From Geomonas oryzae (GTDB lineage Bacteria > Desulfobacterota > Desulfuromonadia > Geobacterales > Geobacteraceae), in the NCBI RefSeq assembly GCF_004117875.1, contig NZ_RAHW01000003.1:124001-188000 (forward strand): a DNA stretch of 64,000 nt. Direction: 5' to 3'. Of the stretch, positions 1 through 8,047 are shown one piece after another (the first letter of the stretch is position 1; each line of letters begins with the position of its first letter). Made by a program: the position numbers and the translations under genes. Below the pieces are notes generated by a model that did not search any database, was not told the DNA's origin, and saw only the letters and a list, made by a program, of their open reading frames with translations.

Positions 1-339
1 TTCACCCGCGAGGCGATGCAGCTGCTCAAATCGTACAACTGGCCCGGCAACATCCGCGAACTGGAAAACGCCATCGAGCGCGCCGCCATCCTCACCCGCG
101 GCAACACCATCACCGCCGAGACCCTGCCGGTCTGGCGCACGGCCCAGGTGCCCGAACCGAAACAAAACGGCGGCAAAAGGCTCGTTTCACTGGAAACCAT
201 CGAGCGCGAGCACATCCTGCACGTCCTCAAGGCCTCCGGCAACAACAAAAGCCGCGCCGCGAAGATCCTCGAGATCGCCAGGCGGACCCTGGACCGCAAG
301 ATCGAAGAGTACGGCCTTGAAGACGAGGGGATCCGATGA
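1..339 (+). CDS. Sigma-54-dependent NtrC-family response regulator, C-terminal part (5' end outside window)
   Basis: The reading frame is open from base 1, so the start lies upstream of the window. The visible 112 residues contain the end of the AAA+ domain (NWPGNIRELENAIERAAIL, typical of sigma-54 activators) and a C-terminal Fis-type helix-turn-helix (NNKSRAAKILEIARRTLDRKI). Members of this family bind enhancer sites and drive sigma-54 RNA polymerase after phosphorylation. The stop codon overlaps the start of the histidine kinase gene (ATGA), so the two are translationally coupled and probably form one two-component system. The fragment closely resembles the end of the regulator at 32.2-33.6 kb in this window, which is also followed by a Cache histidine kinase. 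Target genes cannot be inferred. Confidence 0.93.
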   Translation, partial: FTREAMQLLKSYNWPGNIRELENAIERAAILTRGNTITAETLPVWRTAQVPEPKQNGGKRLVSLETIEREHILHVLKASGNNKSRAAKILEIARRTLDRKIEEYGLEDEGIR

Positions 340-2339
340 TGCTGCGACGCTTCCCGATCCGGGCCAAGCTCACGGTAGGCTCCGTCGCGCCCCTCTTCGT
401 CGCCTTTTTCATCTGCTCCCTGGCCGGACTCTACATCATCAACGACAAGATCGCCGGCCAGGCCCAGGAGAAGGTCAGGACCGACCTTAACTCCGCCCGC
501 GAGATCTACCGCAACGAACTGGAGCGGATCCGCGAGCTCATGGATCTGACCGCCACCAACCCCTACAACTCCTCCTCCATCGTCGCCGGCGAGGAAAGCA
601 TCCGGCAGCTGCTGCGCACCCGTCTGCAGAACAAGCACCTGGACATCCTGACCGCGGTGGACGCAACCGGCAAGGTGCTCTACCGCGCCCATTCGCCGCA
701 ACTGCGCGGCGACCGGCAGTCCACCTACTTCGTCGAACAGGCGCTCAAGGGGGTCGCCGTCACGGGGACCTCGGTGCTCACCCCGGAACAGCTCTCCCAG
801 GAGGGGATCACCCTCGTCAACCGCGCCACCATCCCGCTCATCAGTACGCCGCACGCACGCCCGCGCGCCGACAAGAGCGAGCGCTCCGGTATGGTCATGG
901 TCTCCGCCTTTCCCCTGAAGAACCGTGACGGTAAGGTGATCGGCGCGCTTTACGGCGGCATCCTTTTGAACAACAACAACGCCCTCGTCGACAAGATCAA
1001 GGACATCGTCTACGAGGGGGTCAAGTTCCGCGGGACCGACGTCGGGAGCGCCACCATCTTTCTTGGGGACGCCCGCATCGCCACCAACGTGCGCACCACC
1101 GACGGAGCCCGGGCGATCGGCACGCGGGTGTCGCAGGAGGTGTACCAGCGCGTCATCGTCGAGAAGAAGAAGTGGATCCGGCGCGCCTTCGTCGTTAACG
1201 ACTGGTACTTCACCGCCTACGAGCCGATCCTCGACCTGCAGGGGAAGGCGGTAGGTTCGCTCTACGTGGGTATGCTGGAAAAGCCGTACACCCACATGCA
1301 AAAGAGCGTGAACTCGATCCTCTACCTGGTGCTCTTCCTCACCTCGCTGATCGGCATCGCGGTCTCCGGCTTCATCGGCACCCTGCTCGCCCGCCCCATC
1401 AAGGAACTGGAAAAACTCGCGCACCGTGTGGCCCGGGGGGAGCGCAACCTGCAGATCGAGGTGCACTCAACCGACGAGGTGGGCGATCTCGCCGAGGCCT
1501 TCAACCTGATGACCCGCGCCCTGGGGCGCCAGGAGGCGGAGATCGGGCTCTTGCACCGCGCCCTCGAGCTCAAGATAGAGGAGCGCACCGCGCAGCTGTC
1601 GGACAAGACGCGGCTTCTCGCCCAGACGCAGGCCGACCTCGCCCGCGCCGAGAAACTCGCCGACCTGGGGATCGTCGCCGCCGGCGTCGCCCACGAAATC
1701 AACACGCCGCTCGCCATCATCCGGGGGAACACCGAGGTCCTCGAGATGTGCCTTCCAACGGAGCACCCGAACCGCGAGGAGGTCGAGATCATCAGCCAGC
1801 AGACCGAGCGGATGGCGAAGATCGTCGGGAACCTGCTCACCTTTGCGCGCCAGAAGTCTCTCAACCAGCGCCAGTTCATGGTGCACGAGGTGCTGGACGA
1901 CATCGTCTCCCAGATCAGGCACCAGGTCCCGATGGACGCCATTTCCGTCAAGTGGGAGTACGATCTGAACCTGGGTCCGGTCACCGGAGACACGGACCAG
2001 TTGCGCCAGGTGTTCAGCAACATCATACTGAACGCCGTGCAGGCGATGCTCCCGGACGGCGGCACTTTGAGGCTCACCACCCGCCCCCACGGCCCCGGCA
2101 ACGGCTGCATCATCCAGATAAGCGACACCGGCAAGGGGATCGACGCAGAGCACCTGGAAAAGATCTTCACCCCCTTCTTCACCACCAAGGACAGCGGTAC
2201 CGGGCTGGGGCTCTCGGTCTCCTACGGCATCGTCAAGGACCACGGAGGCGACATCAGGGTCTCGAGCACCCCCGGCATGGGGACCTGCTTCGAGATCGAG
2301 CTCCCCGGGGTGGACCCGATGGAGCAGCACGAAGGATAG
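336..2339 (+). CDS. Cache/HAMP sensor histidine kinase
   Basis: A 667-residue membrane sensor kinase. A transmembrane helix at about residues 14-36 is followed by a large periplasmic Cache-like sensor region, a second helix at about 327-350, a HAMP domain, a HisKA domain with the phospho-accepting His453 (GVAHEINTPLAIIRGN) and a HATPase_c domain (N566 in the N box; DTGKGID; GTGLGLS). It should autophosphorylate in response to an extracytoplasmic ligand and pass the phosphate to the sigma-54 regulator just upstream, whose stop codon it overlaps by four bases. Architecture and sequence match the second kinase at 33.6-35.6 kb, with shared periplasmic motifs such as GALYGG and SLYVGML. The ligand is unknown. 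Confidence 0.95.
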   Translation: MMLRRFPIRAKLTVGSVAPLFVAFFICSLAGLYIINDKIAGQAQEKVRTDLNSAREIYRNELERIRELMDLTATNPYNSSSIVAGEESIRQLLRTRLQNKHLDILTAVDATGKVLYRAHSPQLRGDRQSTYFVEQALKGVAVTGTSVLTPEQLSQEGITLVNRATIPLISTPHARPRADKSERSGMVMVSAFPLKNRDGKVIGALYGGILLNNNNALVDKIKDIVYEGVKFRGTDVGSATIFLGDARIATNVRTTDGARAIGTRVSQEVYQRVIVEKKKWIRRAFVVNDWYFTAYEPILDLQGKAVGSLYVGMLEKPYTHMQKSVNSILYLVLFLTSLIGIAVSGFIGTLLARPIKELEKLAHRVARGERNLQIEVHSTDEVGDLAEAFNLMTRALGRQEAEIGLLHRALELKIEERTAQLSDKTRLLAQTQADLARAEKLADLGIVAAGVAHEINTPLAIIRGNTEVLEMCLPTEHPNREEVEIISQQTERMAKIVGNLLTFARQKSLNQRQFMVHEVLDDIVSQIRHQVPMDAISVKWEYDLNLGPVTGDTDQLRQVFSNIILNAVQAMLPDGGTLRLTTRPHGPGNGCIIQISDTGKGIDAEHLEKIFTPFFTTKDSGTGLGLSVSYGIVKDHGGDIRVSSTPGMGTCFEIELPGVDPMEQHEG

Positions 2340-2399
2340 CGACGACCGCCCGGGCGGCATGAGGGCAAGCTGCCAACTACTACGAAAAGGAGCCATCAG

Positions 2400-2810
2400 A
2401 TGCACATCGAATGGACCAGCGACCTCGCCATCGGCGTGGACGAAATCGACAATCAGCACAAGGAGATCTTCAGGAGGTTCGACAGCCTTTTCGAAGCCTG
2501 CGGCGAGGGAAGGGGCAAGGAGGAAGTGCTCAAACTGCTGCTTTTTCTCGACGATTACGTGAAGGAGCATTTCTCCGCAGAGGAGCGCCTGCAGATGCGC
2601 AGCGGCTACCCGGATTACCCCGCGCACAAGGCGGCACACCAGCAGTTCGTGGCTGACGTGGAGAAGCTGACCAGGGAGTTCCGCGACGAGGGGGCGACGC
2701 TGCCGCTCGTGATCCAGACGAACAAGACCCTATCCTCCTGGCTCATCCAGCACATCAAGAGGGTCGACACCGCCTTCGCCGGGTACCTGCGCGAGCAGAA
2801 AAAGATATAG
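2400..2810 (+). CDS. Bacteriohemerythrin
   Basis: A 136-residue hemerythrin-fold protein that binds oxygen at a non-heme di-iron site. The ligand pattern is visible in order: His in the N-terminal region, IDNQHKEIF, the HFSAEE motif of the second helix, HKAAH of the third helix, and HIKRVD near the C terminus. The start ATG has a ribosome site (aaaaggag) at good spacing. It lies 60 bases after the histidine kinase and ends before a strong terminator, so it may be co-transcribed with that two-component system. In microaerobic or anaerobic bacteria such proteins store, scavenge or sense oxygen; which of these applies here is not shown. A second hemerythrin occurs at 24.5-25.0 kb. Confidence 0.93.
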   Translation: MHIEWTSDLAIGVDEIDNQHKEIFRRFDSLFEACGEGRGKEEVLKLLLFLDDYVKEHFSAEERLQMRSGYPDYPAHKAAHQQFVADVEKLTREFRDEGATLPLVIQTNKTLSSWLIQHIKRVDTAFAGYLREQKKI

Positions 2811-2860
2811 CCGCAGACAGCCGAGAAGCTCGCCGCGTCGAGCCTCGTCGAGAAACAAAA

Positions 2861-2893
2861 AGGTCCTCCCTTTATCAAGGGGGGACCTTTTTT
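2861..2893 (+). terminator. Rho-independent terminator after bacteriohemerythrin
   Basis: A 10-bp stem (2861-2870 with 2879-2888, one G-U pair) is followed by a T tract. It lies about 50 bases after the hemerythrin stop codon and would end the rightward transcript. Confidence 0.85.
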
Positions 2894-2931
2894 CGTCATT
2901 GGCCGGGTTGGAAAGAAGCAGGCGGTCAAAG

Positions 2932-3807
2932 CTAAGGCGCCTGAGGTTTCCTCGCCTCGGGGGACTGCCCTTCCTTGCGCGCGCCGTCCTTACCCTGGCG
3001 GAAGGACTTCCGGTGCCGTGAGCGGCGGCTCCGCTCTCCGGCAGGCTTCGCCTGCTGGGGCTGCTGCGCACCACCCTTCTCCTTGTCCCGTTCCTTCTCC
3101 TTCTGGGGCTGCCCTTTTTGCTGCTGGTCCTTCTGCTGTTCGGGGCGGTTGGGTGACTTAAGCCGCGCGATCAGGTCGCGGGCCCAGTCTACGTCGCCGT
3201 CGCAGCATTCCTTGGCGACATACTGCACGTCATCGGGTGTCGCCTTCATCGTCTTTATTTTGAAGAGCCGTTCGATCAGGTCGCGCGACCAGTAGTACTC
3301 CCTGATGTATTTCTTGCCGTCGATTTCGTCGTAGCTGTATTCGGTGCAGGGAATGACGCTCTTCAGCCACTGCGGGGTAACCTTGAGACGGGCCGCGGCA
3401 GCCTCCTTCTCGTGGTGGTCGTGATCGACCTTCTTCCGGACGATGACGCCCCCTTCCGCCTTCTCCTCGACCACGGGCGTTTCCTGGGCCAGATGCGCAA
3501 GGTAACGGGTGAGGTCCTCCAGCGCGGCTTCGGAAAGAGCGGAGACCCGGGTGTCGGCGCGGTAAATGACGCCGGGACGGTCAACCCTGAAATCCACGGT
3601 CGCCTCGCTATCCCCCTCCTGCACCCCTACGCTCACTTCGAGATCGAACCTGCCGTCGGAAAGCTGTTCGGCAAGATCCCCCTCTGCGGCATCGAGGATG
3701 ATGCCGGTCAGGCACTCCTTGAGAGGACCGTCGGTGACCCGGAAATAGGCATGGCCGTGCAGGTTGTTGAGCTGGTTCGTTACGCTTTGCAGATACTGTG
3801 ATGTCAT
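2932..3807 (-). CDS. Hypothetical protein with Gln/Lys/Arg-rich tail
   Basis: I do not recognise this family. Taking ATG at 3807 (MTSQYLQSV) gives about 291 residues; an in-frame extension to 3942 would run through a terminator hairpin and is unlikely. The N-terminal half looks globular. A central region (SRDLIERLFKIKTM, then CCDGDVDWARDLIARLKS) contains two similar WxRDLI/SRDLI segments that may be an internal repeat. The last 80 residues or so are low complexity, rich in Q, K, E and R, and end in a strongly basic stretch that could bind nucleic acid or be disordered. No signal peptide is visible. The gene stands alone on the minus strand. Confidence 0.7.
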   Translation of the reverse strand: MTSQYLQSVTNQLNNLHGHAYFRVTDGPLKECLTGIILDAAEGDLAEQLSDGRFDLEVSVGVQEGDSEATVDFRVDRPGVIYRADTRVSALSEAALEDLTRYLAHLAQETPVVEEKAEGGVIVRKKVDHDHHEKEAAAARLKVTPQWLKSVIPCTEYSYDEIDGKKYIREYYWSRDLIERLFKIKTMKATPDDVQYVAKECCDGDVDWARDLIARLKSPNRPEQQKDQQQKGQPQKEKERDKEKGGAQQPQQAKPAGERSRRSRHRKSFRQGKDGARKEGQSPEARKPQAP

Positions 3808-3910
3808 GGTGAAATTCCGTCCCGCCGTCCTTGTATTTCGTATCGGCCCGGGCTCGAGGCGCCCTGCCGCGTACAGCGTCTCTACCCTAACATAAGCCGG
3901 CGCATCTCGC

Positions 3911-3938
3911 AAAAAAAATGGGAGCCGGAGGCTCCCAT
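3911..3938 (-). terminator. Rho-independent terminator, minus strand
   Basis: A perfect 9-bp stem with a 3-nt loop (3918-3926 with 3930-3938) is followed, on the minus strand, by eight Ts (plus-strand A tract 3911-3918). It would end leftward transcripts from the receiver gene at 4237-4593 or from an RNA in the AT-rich region between. Confidence 0.88.
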
Positions 3939-3939
3939 A

Positions 3940-4236
3940 CACGGTGAATAAAACAAAACTAATCAGTCAGCACACGCGGCACGAGCTGCCGCTACATTGA
4001 AACTCCTGCGATCTCCATTCAAAACATAGCATCAAAAGACATTGCATTTAAAAGAACATTACATACAACAAATCACATCATAACATCGCAACACATAACA
4101 CAACAATCATCAGCACATGATACAAAGCATTGCATTACAGGTTATCAAATCACAAGGCATAACATCAAATCGCATCTGCAGGCATAACAGAACAAAATCA
4201 TTCATAGCAGAACACTAAAAGCATTACATCAGTACA
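3940..4236 (-). ncRNA. Candidate small RNA or long 3' UTR in a G-poor AT-rich tract
   Basis: This stretch has no convincing gene and its composition is very unlike its surroundings. The plus strand is rich in A and C and nearly free of G runs, with many CAT/ACA trinucleotides and four CATAACA copies (about 4082, 4096, 4160, 4181). Read leftwards it is a T/G-rich RNA with repeated TGTTATG. It ends with a perfect 6-bp hairpin (3976-3981 with 3987-3992) and then the terminator at 3911-3938. Such an arrangement fits an sRNA released from, or transcribed with, the receiver gene mRNA. There is no direct evidence of a separate promoter. Confidence 0.4.
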
Positions 4237-4593
4237 TTAGGCGGCCAGAGCCTGGAACAGTTGCGCGGGGAGGAAGGGCTTGCGCAGCAGCATGTTCCCT
4301 TCGGTGTGAAGCTCCTGCGGCGGCGTCTCGAACTTCGAGTAACCGCCGGTGCAGAATACGATCCTGGAGCTCCCCCCCATCGCGCGAATGACTCGGGCCG
4401 CTTCGACGCCGGTCATCACCGGCATATCGATGTCCATGATGGTGATGTCGGGGCTGTGCCGGCGGTACTGTTCCACCGCCTCCGCGCCGTTGGCGGCCTC
4501 AGCCACCACGTCATACCCCTCTCGCTCCATCATGAAACGCAGCATAAGCCTGATGTCTTCGACATCATCAACTATCAGGACCCTTCTTTTCAT
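4237..4593 (-). CDS. Single-domain response regulator (CheY-like receiver)
   Basis: A 118-residue receiver domain with no output domain. The acidic pair sits in VDDVED, the phospho-acceptor Asp in MDIDMPVMTG, the conserved Thr in FCTGG and the Lys in LLRKPF. The start at 4593 (MKRRVLIVDD) is chosen for the GAGGGGTG ribosome site; an upstream in-frame ATG would add 35 unlikely residues. No kinase gene is adjacent, so its partner is elsewhere. A sigma-54-like promoter lies about 70 bases upstream. It probably acts by protein-protein interaction in a phosphorelay or in chemotaxis-like signalling. Confidence 0.92.
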   Translation of the reverse strand: MKRRVLIVDDVEDIRLMLRFMMEREGYDVVAEAANGAEAVEQYRRHSPDITIMDIDMPVMTGVEAARVIRAMGGSSRIVFCTGGYSKFETPPQELHTEGNMLLRKPFLPAQLFQALAA

Positions 4594-4660
4594 TTCACCC
4601 CTCATAACAACTGCATAAAACGAAAACCCTGACCGTTGCACGGCATTTGACAAAGTTATT

Positions 4661-4676
4661 TGCCGAAAACGTGCCC
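4661..4676 (-). promoter_or_regulatory. Candidate sigma-54 promoter of the receiver gene
   Basis: Read on the minus strand the site is GGGCACGTTTTCGGCA. The -24 element GGCACG is excellent and the invariant GG-N10-GC spacing is kept, but the -12 element has CGGC instead of TTGC. It is nested in inverted repeats: GTTGCAC at 4635-4641 with GTGCAAC at 4682-4688, and CGGCA at 4641-4645 with TGCCG at 4661-4665. Confidence 0.4.
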
Positions 4677-4698
4677 AAATTGTGCAACATTCGAACAT

Positions 4699-5053
4699 TC
4701 TGCGACTGTTACGTCATGTTAGAGTCGGCCGGCGCGAAACCGCGTATACCAAATATCGGGAATCCTTGAGAGATTCGCGATATGGCGGCCGGGGCATCAT
4801 TCCCTTCACACATGATGGCGCGTTAAAAATACCGTTTAAGGACGTGTCGTCACCTGGAGCGCACTGCGTCTTTTCACGGTGAAAAAACCAAGGCTGTGTG
4901 AAATGGCGTATAGCAGTGGCAAATGGCGCGCGACAAATGACGGGTGGGGAGGTGACGGAAGAGAGGACCGCAGGCAAGCCGTTTTTCTACGCGGCGTAAA
5001 TCTGCTACGATGGTCTTTGAGGTATCGCACCACAGAAGAAGGAGGAAAAAGCG
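4699..5053. other. Intergenic region with an imperfect palindrome
   Basis: No gene is supported between the receiver gene and the small ORF at 5054. A 12-bp inverted repeat with one mismatch (4753-4764 with 4772-4783, 7-nt spacer) resembles an operator or a small hairpin. It has no T tract. I see no clear promoter. Confidence 0.35.
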
Positions 5054-5233
5054 ATGGTGAAATTCTACGATGCGAGAACTGAAGCGGATCTTTCGCGGGT
5101 CGAGGCGGTACTGAAACAGGCGGGGATCGAGTATAGCGTGAGCAGCCTGTCCGGGCGTGTCGTATCCGGAGAGATCGAGGTTGCGGAGGAGGACCTTCCC
5201 AAGGCGGAAGAACTCCTACTCAAGAACAGGTAA
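5054..5233 (+). CDS. DUF2007-type putative signal-transducing protein
   Basis: A 59-residue protein (MVKFYDARTEADLSRVEAVL...) with a strong ribosome site (gaaggagg). The pattern of a short beta strand with a DxxEAxxV/LK helix, a central IEY..S segment and a final valine-rich strand plus helix (IEVAEEDLPKAEELL) matches the DUF2007 family, small ferredoxin-like proteins of unknown role, annotated as putative signal-transducing proteins. It is a single gene convergent with the pyridoxamine oxidase-fold gene. The call rests on remembered family features. Confidence 0.75.
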   Translation: MVKFYDARTEADLSRVEAVLKQAGIEYSVSSLSGRVVSGEIEVAEEDLPKAEELLLKNR

Positions 5234-5248
5234 ATAGAAACGGAAGCA

Positions 5249-5644
5249 TCACCCAAGCGGCCGATCGGAGTGGGCATCGGCGCTGAATGCCATGACCTTC
5301 TCCACCCTGATCTCAAGCCTCCATTGCACCTGCGGCAACCCGGGAGGCTCGAGATCGGGGATGTAGCCGTCCAAAACCGCGGTATCCGCGCTCCTCTCCA
5401 CCACCCCAACAAACTGGAAGCCGTTCCCCGTTTCGGGATCAGCAACCACCACCGCGACGTGCGGGTTGTCCTGCAGGTTGCGCATCGTGGTGGGGCAAAA
5501 CCAGGCTTCGAAAACCAGCCGGTTCGGCTCGAAAAGCGCCACTCCCTTCCCCGCGGCAAGGTGCGGGTTTCCTCCCGCATCGGACGTCGCCACGAAAGCA
5601 TGCCCTACCCTCTCGGCTAAGTCCTTGATCGTCTGAGTGATCAT
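5249..5644 (-). CDS. Pyridoxamine 5'-phosphate oxidase-fold protein
   Basis: A 131-residue protein of the PNPOx-like FMN-binding split-barrel fold. Recognisable parts are the opening helix with VGHAFVATSDAGGNPHLAAG, the strand LVFEAWFCPTTMRNLQDNPHVAVVV and GNGFQFVGVVERS. The start at 5644 follows GAGGAGG at good spacing; the open frame continues upstream to 5878 but that part looks non-coding. Members reduce or bind flavin, F420 or heme; the substrate cannot be told. The gene is solitary. Confidence 0.85.
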   Translation of the reverse strand: MITQTIKDLAERVGHAFVATSDAGGNPHLAAGKGVALFEPNRLVFEAWFCPTTMRNLQDNPHVAVVVADPETGNGFQFVGVVERSADTAVLDGYIPDLEPPGLPQVQWRLEIRVEKVMAFSADAHSDRPLG

Positions 5645-5894
5645 GTTGACGTACCTCCTCTTGCCGATGCGGATCAGCCGCCTATGCCAGCGCAGGCGTA
5701 TCGGCCACCTGCGCGAGGGGTGGCGGTGCCGTCCCCCCTGGTTTTCCGTCTCCGCGTGCATCATCACGGGTTTCGATCGCATCGTGGACGCCCCCTTCCG
5801 GAACAATCCTTTGCCGCCCCCTTGATTTAACCGCGCGTCAGCATTACGTTCTTGTAGCACCGGGGGATGAATAGTCAAGTTTGGGGGCGCCTTA

Positions 5895-6947
5895 GTGGAT
5901 GACGGGATGCAGCGGGATCATGAGACGGGGGGCGGCGCGCCCTCCCCTTTGGAGGTGACGGAGCAAGAAGGATCTGCCATACTGTCCGGCATGATTGGGG
6001 ACGGGGATCAGGACAAGGAGCTCGACGACGGCTGGCGCATCGTGCCGGTGTGGCGGGTGGAGGAAAGGGGAAGGAGGCTTTCCCTGCGCCAGGCGCGGCT
6101 GTGGGCGCTCGTTTTGGAGTCTCGCTTCATCGAGTGCCGCTTGGAGCACGGCCAGAAGGGATGGCAGGTCTGGGTGCCGCCCGAGAGCTACGACACGGCG
6201 TGCCGCGAACTGAACCTCTACGCGCAGGAGAACCGCAACTGGCCCCCGTTCATGCCGCCGGTCCACCCGATGAAGGAGAACACCCTCCCCACCCTGTCTG
6301 TGCTGATCCTCCTGGCCACCTTCCACAACCTGACCAACCTGGACCTGAAGGTCATGGGGCACTACCCGGTCGACTGGCTCGAGATCGGCAACGCCCACGC
6401 CGGACTCATCCTGCATGGTGAGTGGTGGCGCCTCGTCACGGCCCTCACCCTGCACGCCGATGCGCTGCATCTCATCAGCAACCTCGCCATCGGCGGCGTT
6501 TTCATCCTCTACCTCTGCCGCGACTTGGGCTCGGGCCTTGCCTGGACCCTCATCCTCGCCTCTGGTATCTGCGGCAACCTCGCCAACGCCTGGTTCCAGC
6601 TGCCAAGCCACACCTCGGTCGGCGCCTCGACGGCGGTCTTCGGGGCCGTCGGGATCCTCGGCGCCATCAGCATGGTGCGTTACCGGCACCACCTGCGCAG
6701 GCGCTGGCCGCTTCCCATCGCCGCCGCGCTTTCGCTCCTGGTGCTTCTGGGCACGGAGGGGGAGCGGACCGACCTCGGGGCGCACCTCTTCGGTTTCGCG
6801 TTCGGGACGCTTGCCGGGCTCGTTGGGGAGATGCTCGTGGGTTGGCTCGGCAGGCCGAAACGGCTCTCCAACGCGCTCCTTGCGCTCTCAAGTGCCTCGG
6901 TCGTCGTCTGGGCCTGGTGGCTCGCCATCATGCACTCAGGGCAATGA
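5895..6947 (+). CDS. Rhomboid-family intramembrane serine protease
   Basis: A 350-residue membrane protein. Residues 1 to about 130 form a cytoplasmic N-terminal domain, followed by about six transmembrane helices. The catalytic Ser245 lies in GASTAVFG and the partner His297 in GAHLFGFAFG. The family motif EWWRLVTALTLHAD..HLISN is also present, with the conserved HxxxN. Rhomboids cleave transmembrane helices of substrates within the membrane. The N-terminal domain is longer than in minimal bacterial rhomboids such as GlpG. The start context is weak, and an in-frame ATG at about 5991 could also be used. No substrate is suggested by the neighbours. Confidence 0.92.
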   Translation: MDDGMQRDHETGGGAPSPLEVTEQEGSAILSGMIGDGDQDKELDDGWRIVPVWRVEERGRRLSLRQARLWALVLESRFIECRLEHGQKGWQVWVPPESYDTACRELNLYAQENRNWPPFMPPVHPMKENTLPTLSVLILLATFHNLTNLDLKVMGHYPVDWLEIGNAHAGLILHGEWWRLVTALTLHADALHLISNLAIGGVFILYLCRDLGSGLAWTLILASGICGNLANAWFQLPSHTSVGASTAVFGAVGILGAISMVRYRHHLRRRWPLPIAAALSLLVLLGTEGERTDLGAHLFGFAFGTLAGLVGEMLVGWLGRPKRLSNALLALSSASVVVWAWWLAIMHSGQ

Positions 6948-6951
6948 TGCC

Positions 6952-7392
6952 TCAGTCACCCCGGCCGTGCCCTCGCCCGTGTCCCTTACCCGGCCCATGC
7001 CCCATGCCGCGCCCGTGCTCCTTCTTCCACTGCCCGTAGGGGATGTGGTGCTCTCTGGCATAAACCTGCCGGTAATCGCCGGGGACGCGGTACACGGCGC
7101 GCGGTACGGCAGCGCGACGCACCACGTGCCACGGTCCGCCGTAATCGCTCGCGCGATACCACCTTTCGCCACGCGGCGACCACCAGTAACCGCCGTAGAA
7201 GAAGATGTCGACGTCGAAGCCGGGGGCGAAGTAGACGCTGCTGCCCGGGACCATCACCATCGCGGAGGGAGGCCCCACGACAACCGGCGGACCTATGTTG
7301 ATGCTCAGGCTGACCTCGGCCGCCGCGTTACCGGCCATCATCCCGAAAAGCAGCGCGGCAGAGAAAAGACGATATACAAAGGTTCTCTTCAT
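6952..7392 (-). CDS. Secreted Tyr/Trp- and Gly/His-rich hypothetical protein
   Basis: A 146-residue protein with a clear N-terminal signal peptide (VYRLFSAALLFGMMAGNAAA) and a good ribosome site (gaggaggag). The mature part begins with a Pro/Val-rich segment (GPPVVVGPPSAMVMVPG), followed by a YGGYWWSPRGERWYRASDYGGPW region typical of small periplasmic YxWW proteins of unknown function. It ends in a Gly/His/Arg-rich tail that may bind metal. It converges on the rhomboid gene, with only five bases between them. Function is unknown. Confidence 0.78.
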   Translation of the reverse strand: MKRTFVYRLFSAALLFGMMAGNAAAEVSLSINIGPPVVVGPPSAMVMVPGSSVYFAPGFDVDIFFYGGYWWSPRGERWYRASDYGGPWHVVRRAAVPRAVYRVPGDYRQVYAREHHIPYGQWKKEHGRGMGHGPGKGHGRGHGRGD

Positions 7393-7627
7393 AACTCCTC
7401 CTCAACAGGCTCGGCTTTTTCCGTTTTCTCGCGCTACCGGGAAAGGACAACCGGACCTCACCTTCCCCACACGACAGGGCGACATCCCGCCCCCTCACCG
7501 CAAGAGAAACCAGAGTCGCGCCGAATGCGGACCGCGGAGCACAGTCATAAAAGGCGCCTGGTCTGGATGCCGAGACTGCACCCATTATATATCCGCGGCG
7601 TATTACTGTCAGCAGTTACGACATAAC

Positions 7628-8047
7628 TCACATAAAGGGGAGCGGCTTGCCGGTCCGGTAGGCAACCGCCTGACATACGGCGATCAGCGTCCCTTTCCCG
7701 TCGTGCACCTTTATGTCATAGGTGGCGGTTCGCTTCGTTGCACTCACTTCGCGGGCCTCCGCCCGAAGTCTCGCGCCCGCTTCCGGACTGGCGACGTAGT
7801 TCACCGCCACGTTGAGGGCTACGGTGACGCTCCCCGCCGTCTGGCAGACGGTCTCGAAGGCCTCGTCGATGAGCGAAAAGATCGCGCCCCCATGCGCACG
7901 GCCGAACATGTTGTCCATCTCGGAGCGGTAGTCCATCTCCACGGCGGAGAACCCTTCCTCCAGCGCCACCAGTTCCATCTTCAGCGCCTGTGCATACGGC
8001 TCTATTTTCACCTGGCTGAAGATCGCTTCTTTTAATTGCGTATCCAC
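7628..8047 (-). CDS. PaaI-family hotdog thioesterase
   Basis: About 139 residues with the hotdog fold of the PaaI/YbgC group. MDNMFGRAHGGAIFSLIDEAFETV is the diagnostic N-MFGxxHGGxxFxLxDxA motif of acyl-CoA thioesterases, followed by VALNVAVNYVASP and the strand TATYDIKVHDGKGTLIAVCQAVAYR. These enzymes hydrolyse aromatic or other acyl-CoA thioesters. The start is uncertain: GTG at 8047 has a G-rich sequence upstream, whereas ATG at 8095 has none. The gene is isolated between two minus-strand transcription units. Confidence 0.88.
   Translation of the reverse strand: MDTQLKEAIFSQVKIEPYAQALKMELVALEEGFSAVEMDYRSEMDNMFGRAHGGAIFSLIDEAFETVCQTAGSVTVALNVAVNYVASPEAGARLRAEAREVSATKRTATYDIKVHDGKGTLIAVCQAVAYRTGKPLPFM

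Noticed and set aside
1467-2639. 390-codon minus-strand frame
   Set aside because: It overlaps the histidine kinase and hemerythrin genes, has no recognisable domain and no ribosome site.
2932-3942. Start of the hypothetical protein at 3942
   Set aside because: The extension would be coded by a terminator hairpin; ATG 3807 starts the globular part.
4714-4977. Minus-strand ORF of 87 codons upstream of the receiver gene
   Set aside because: No ribosome site, no family resemblance, and it spans palindromic intergenic sequence.
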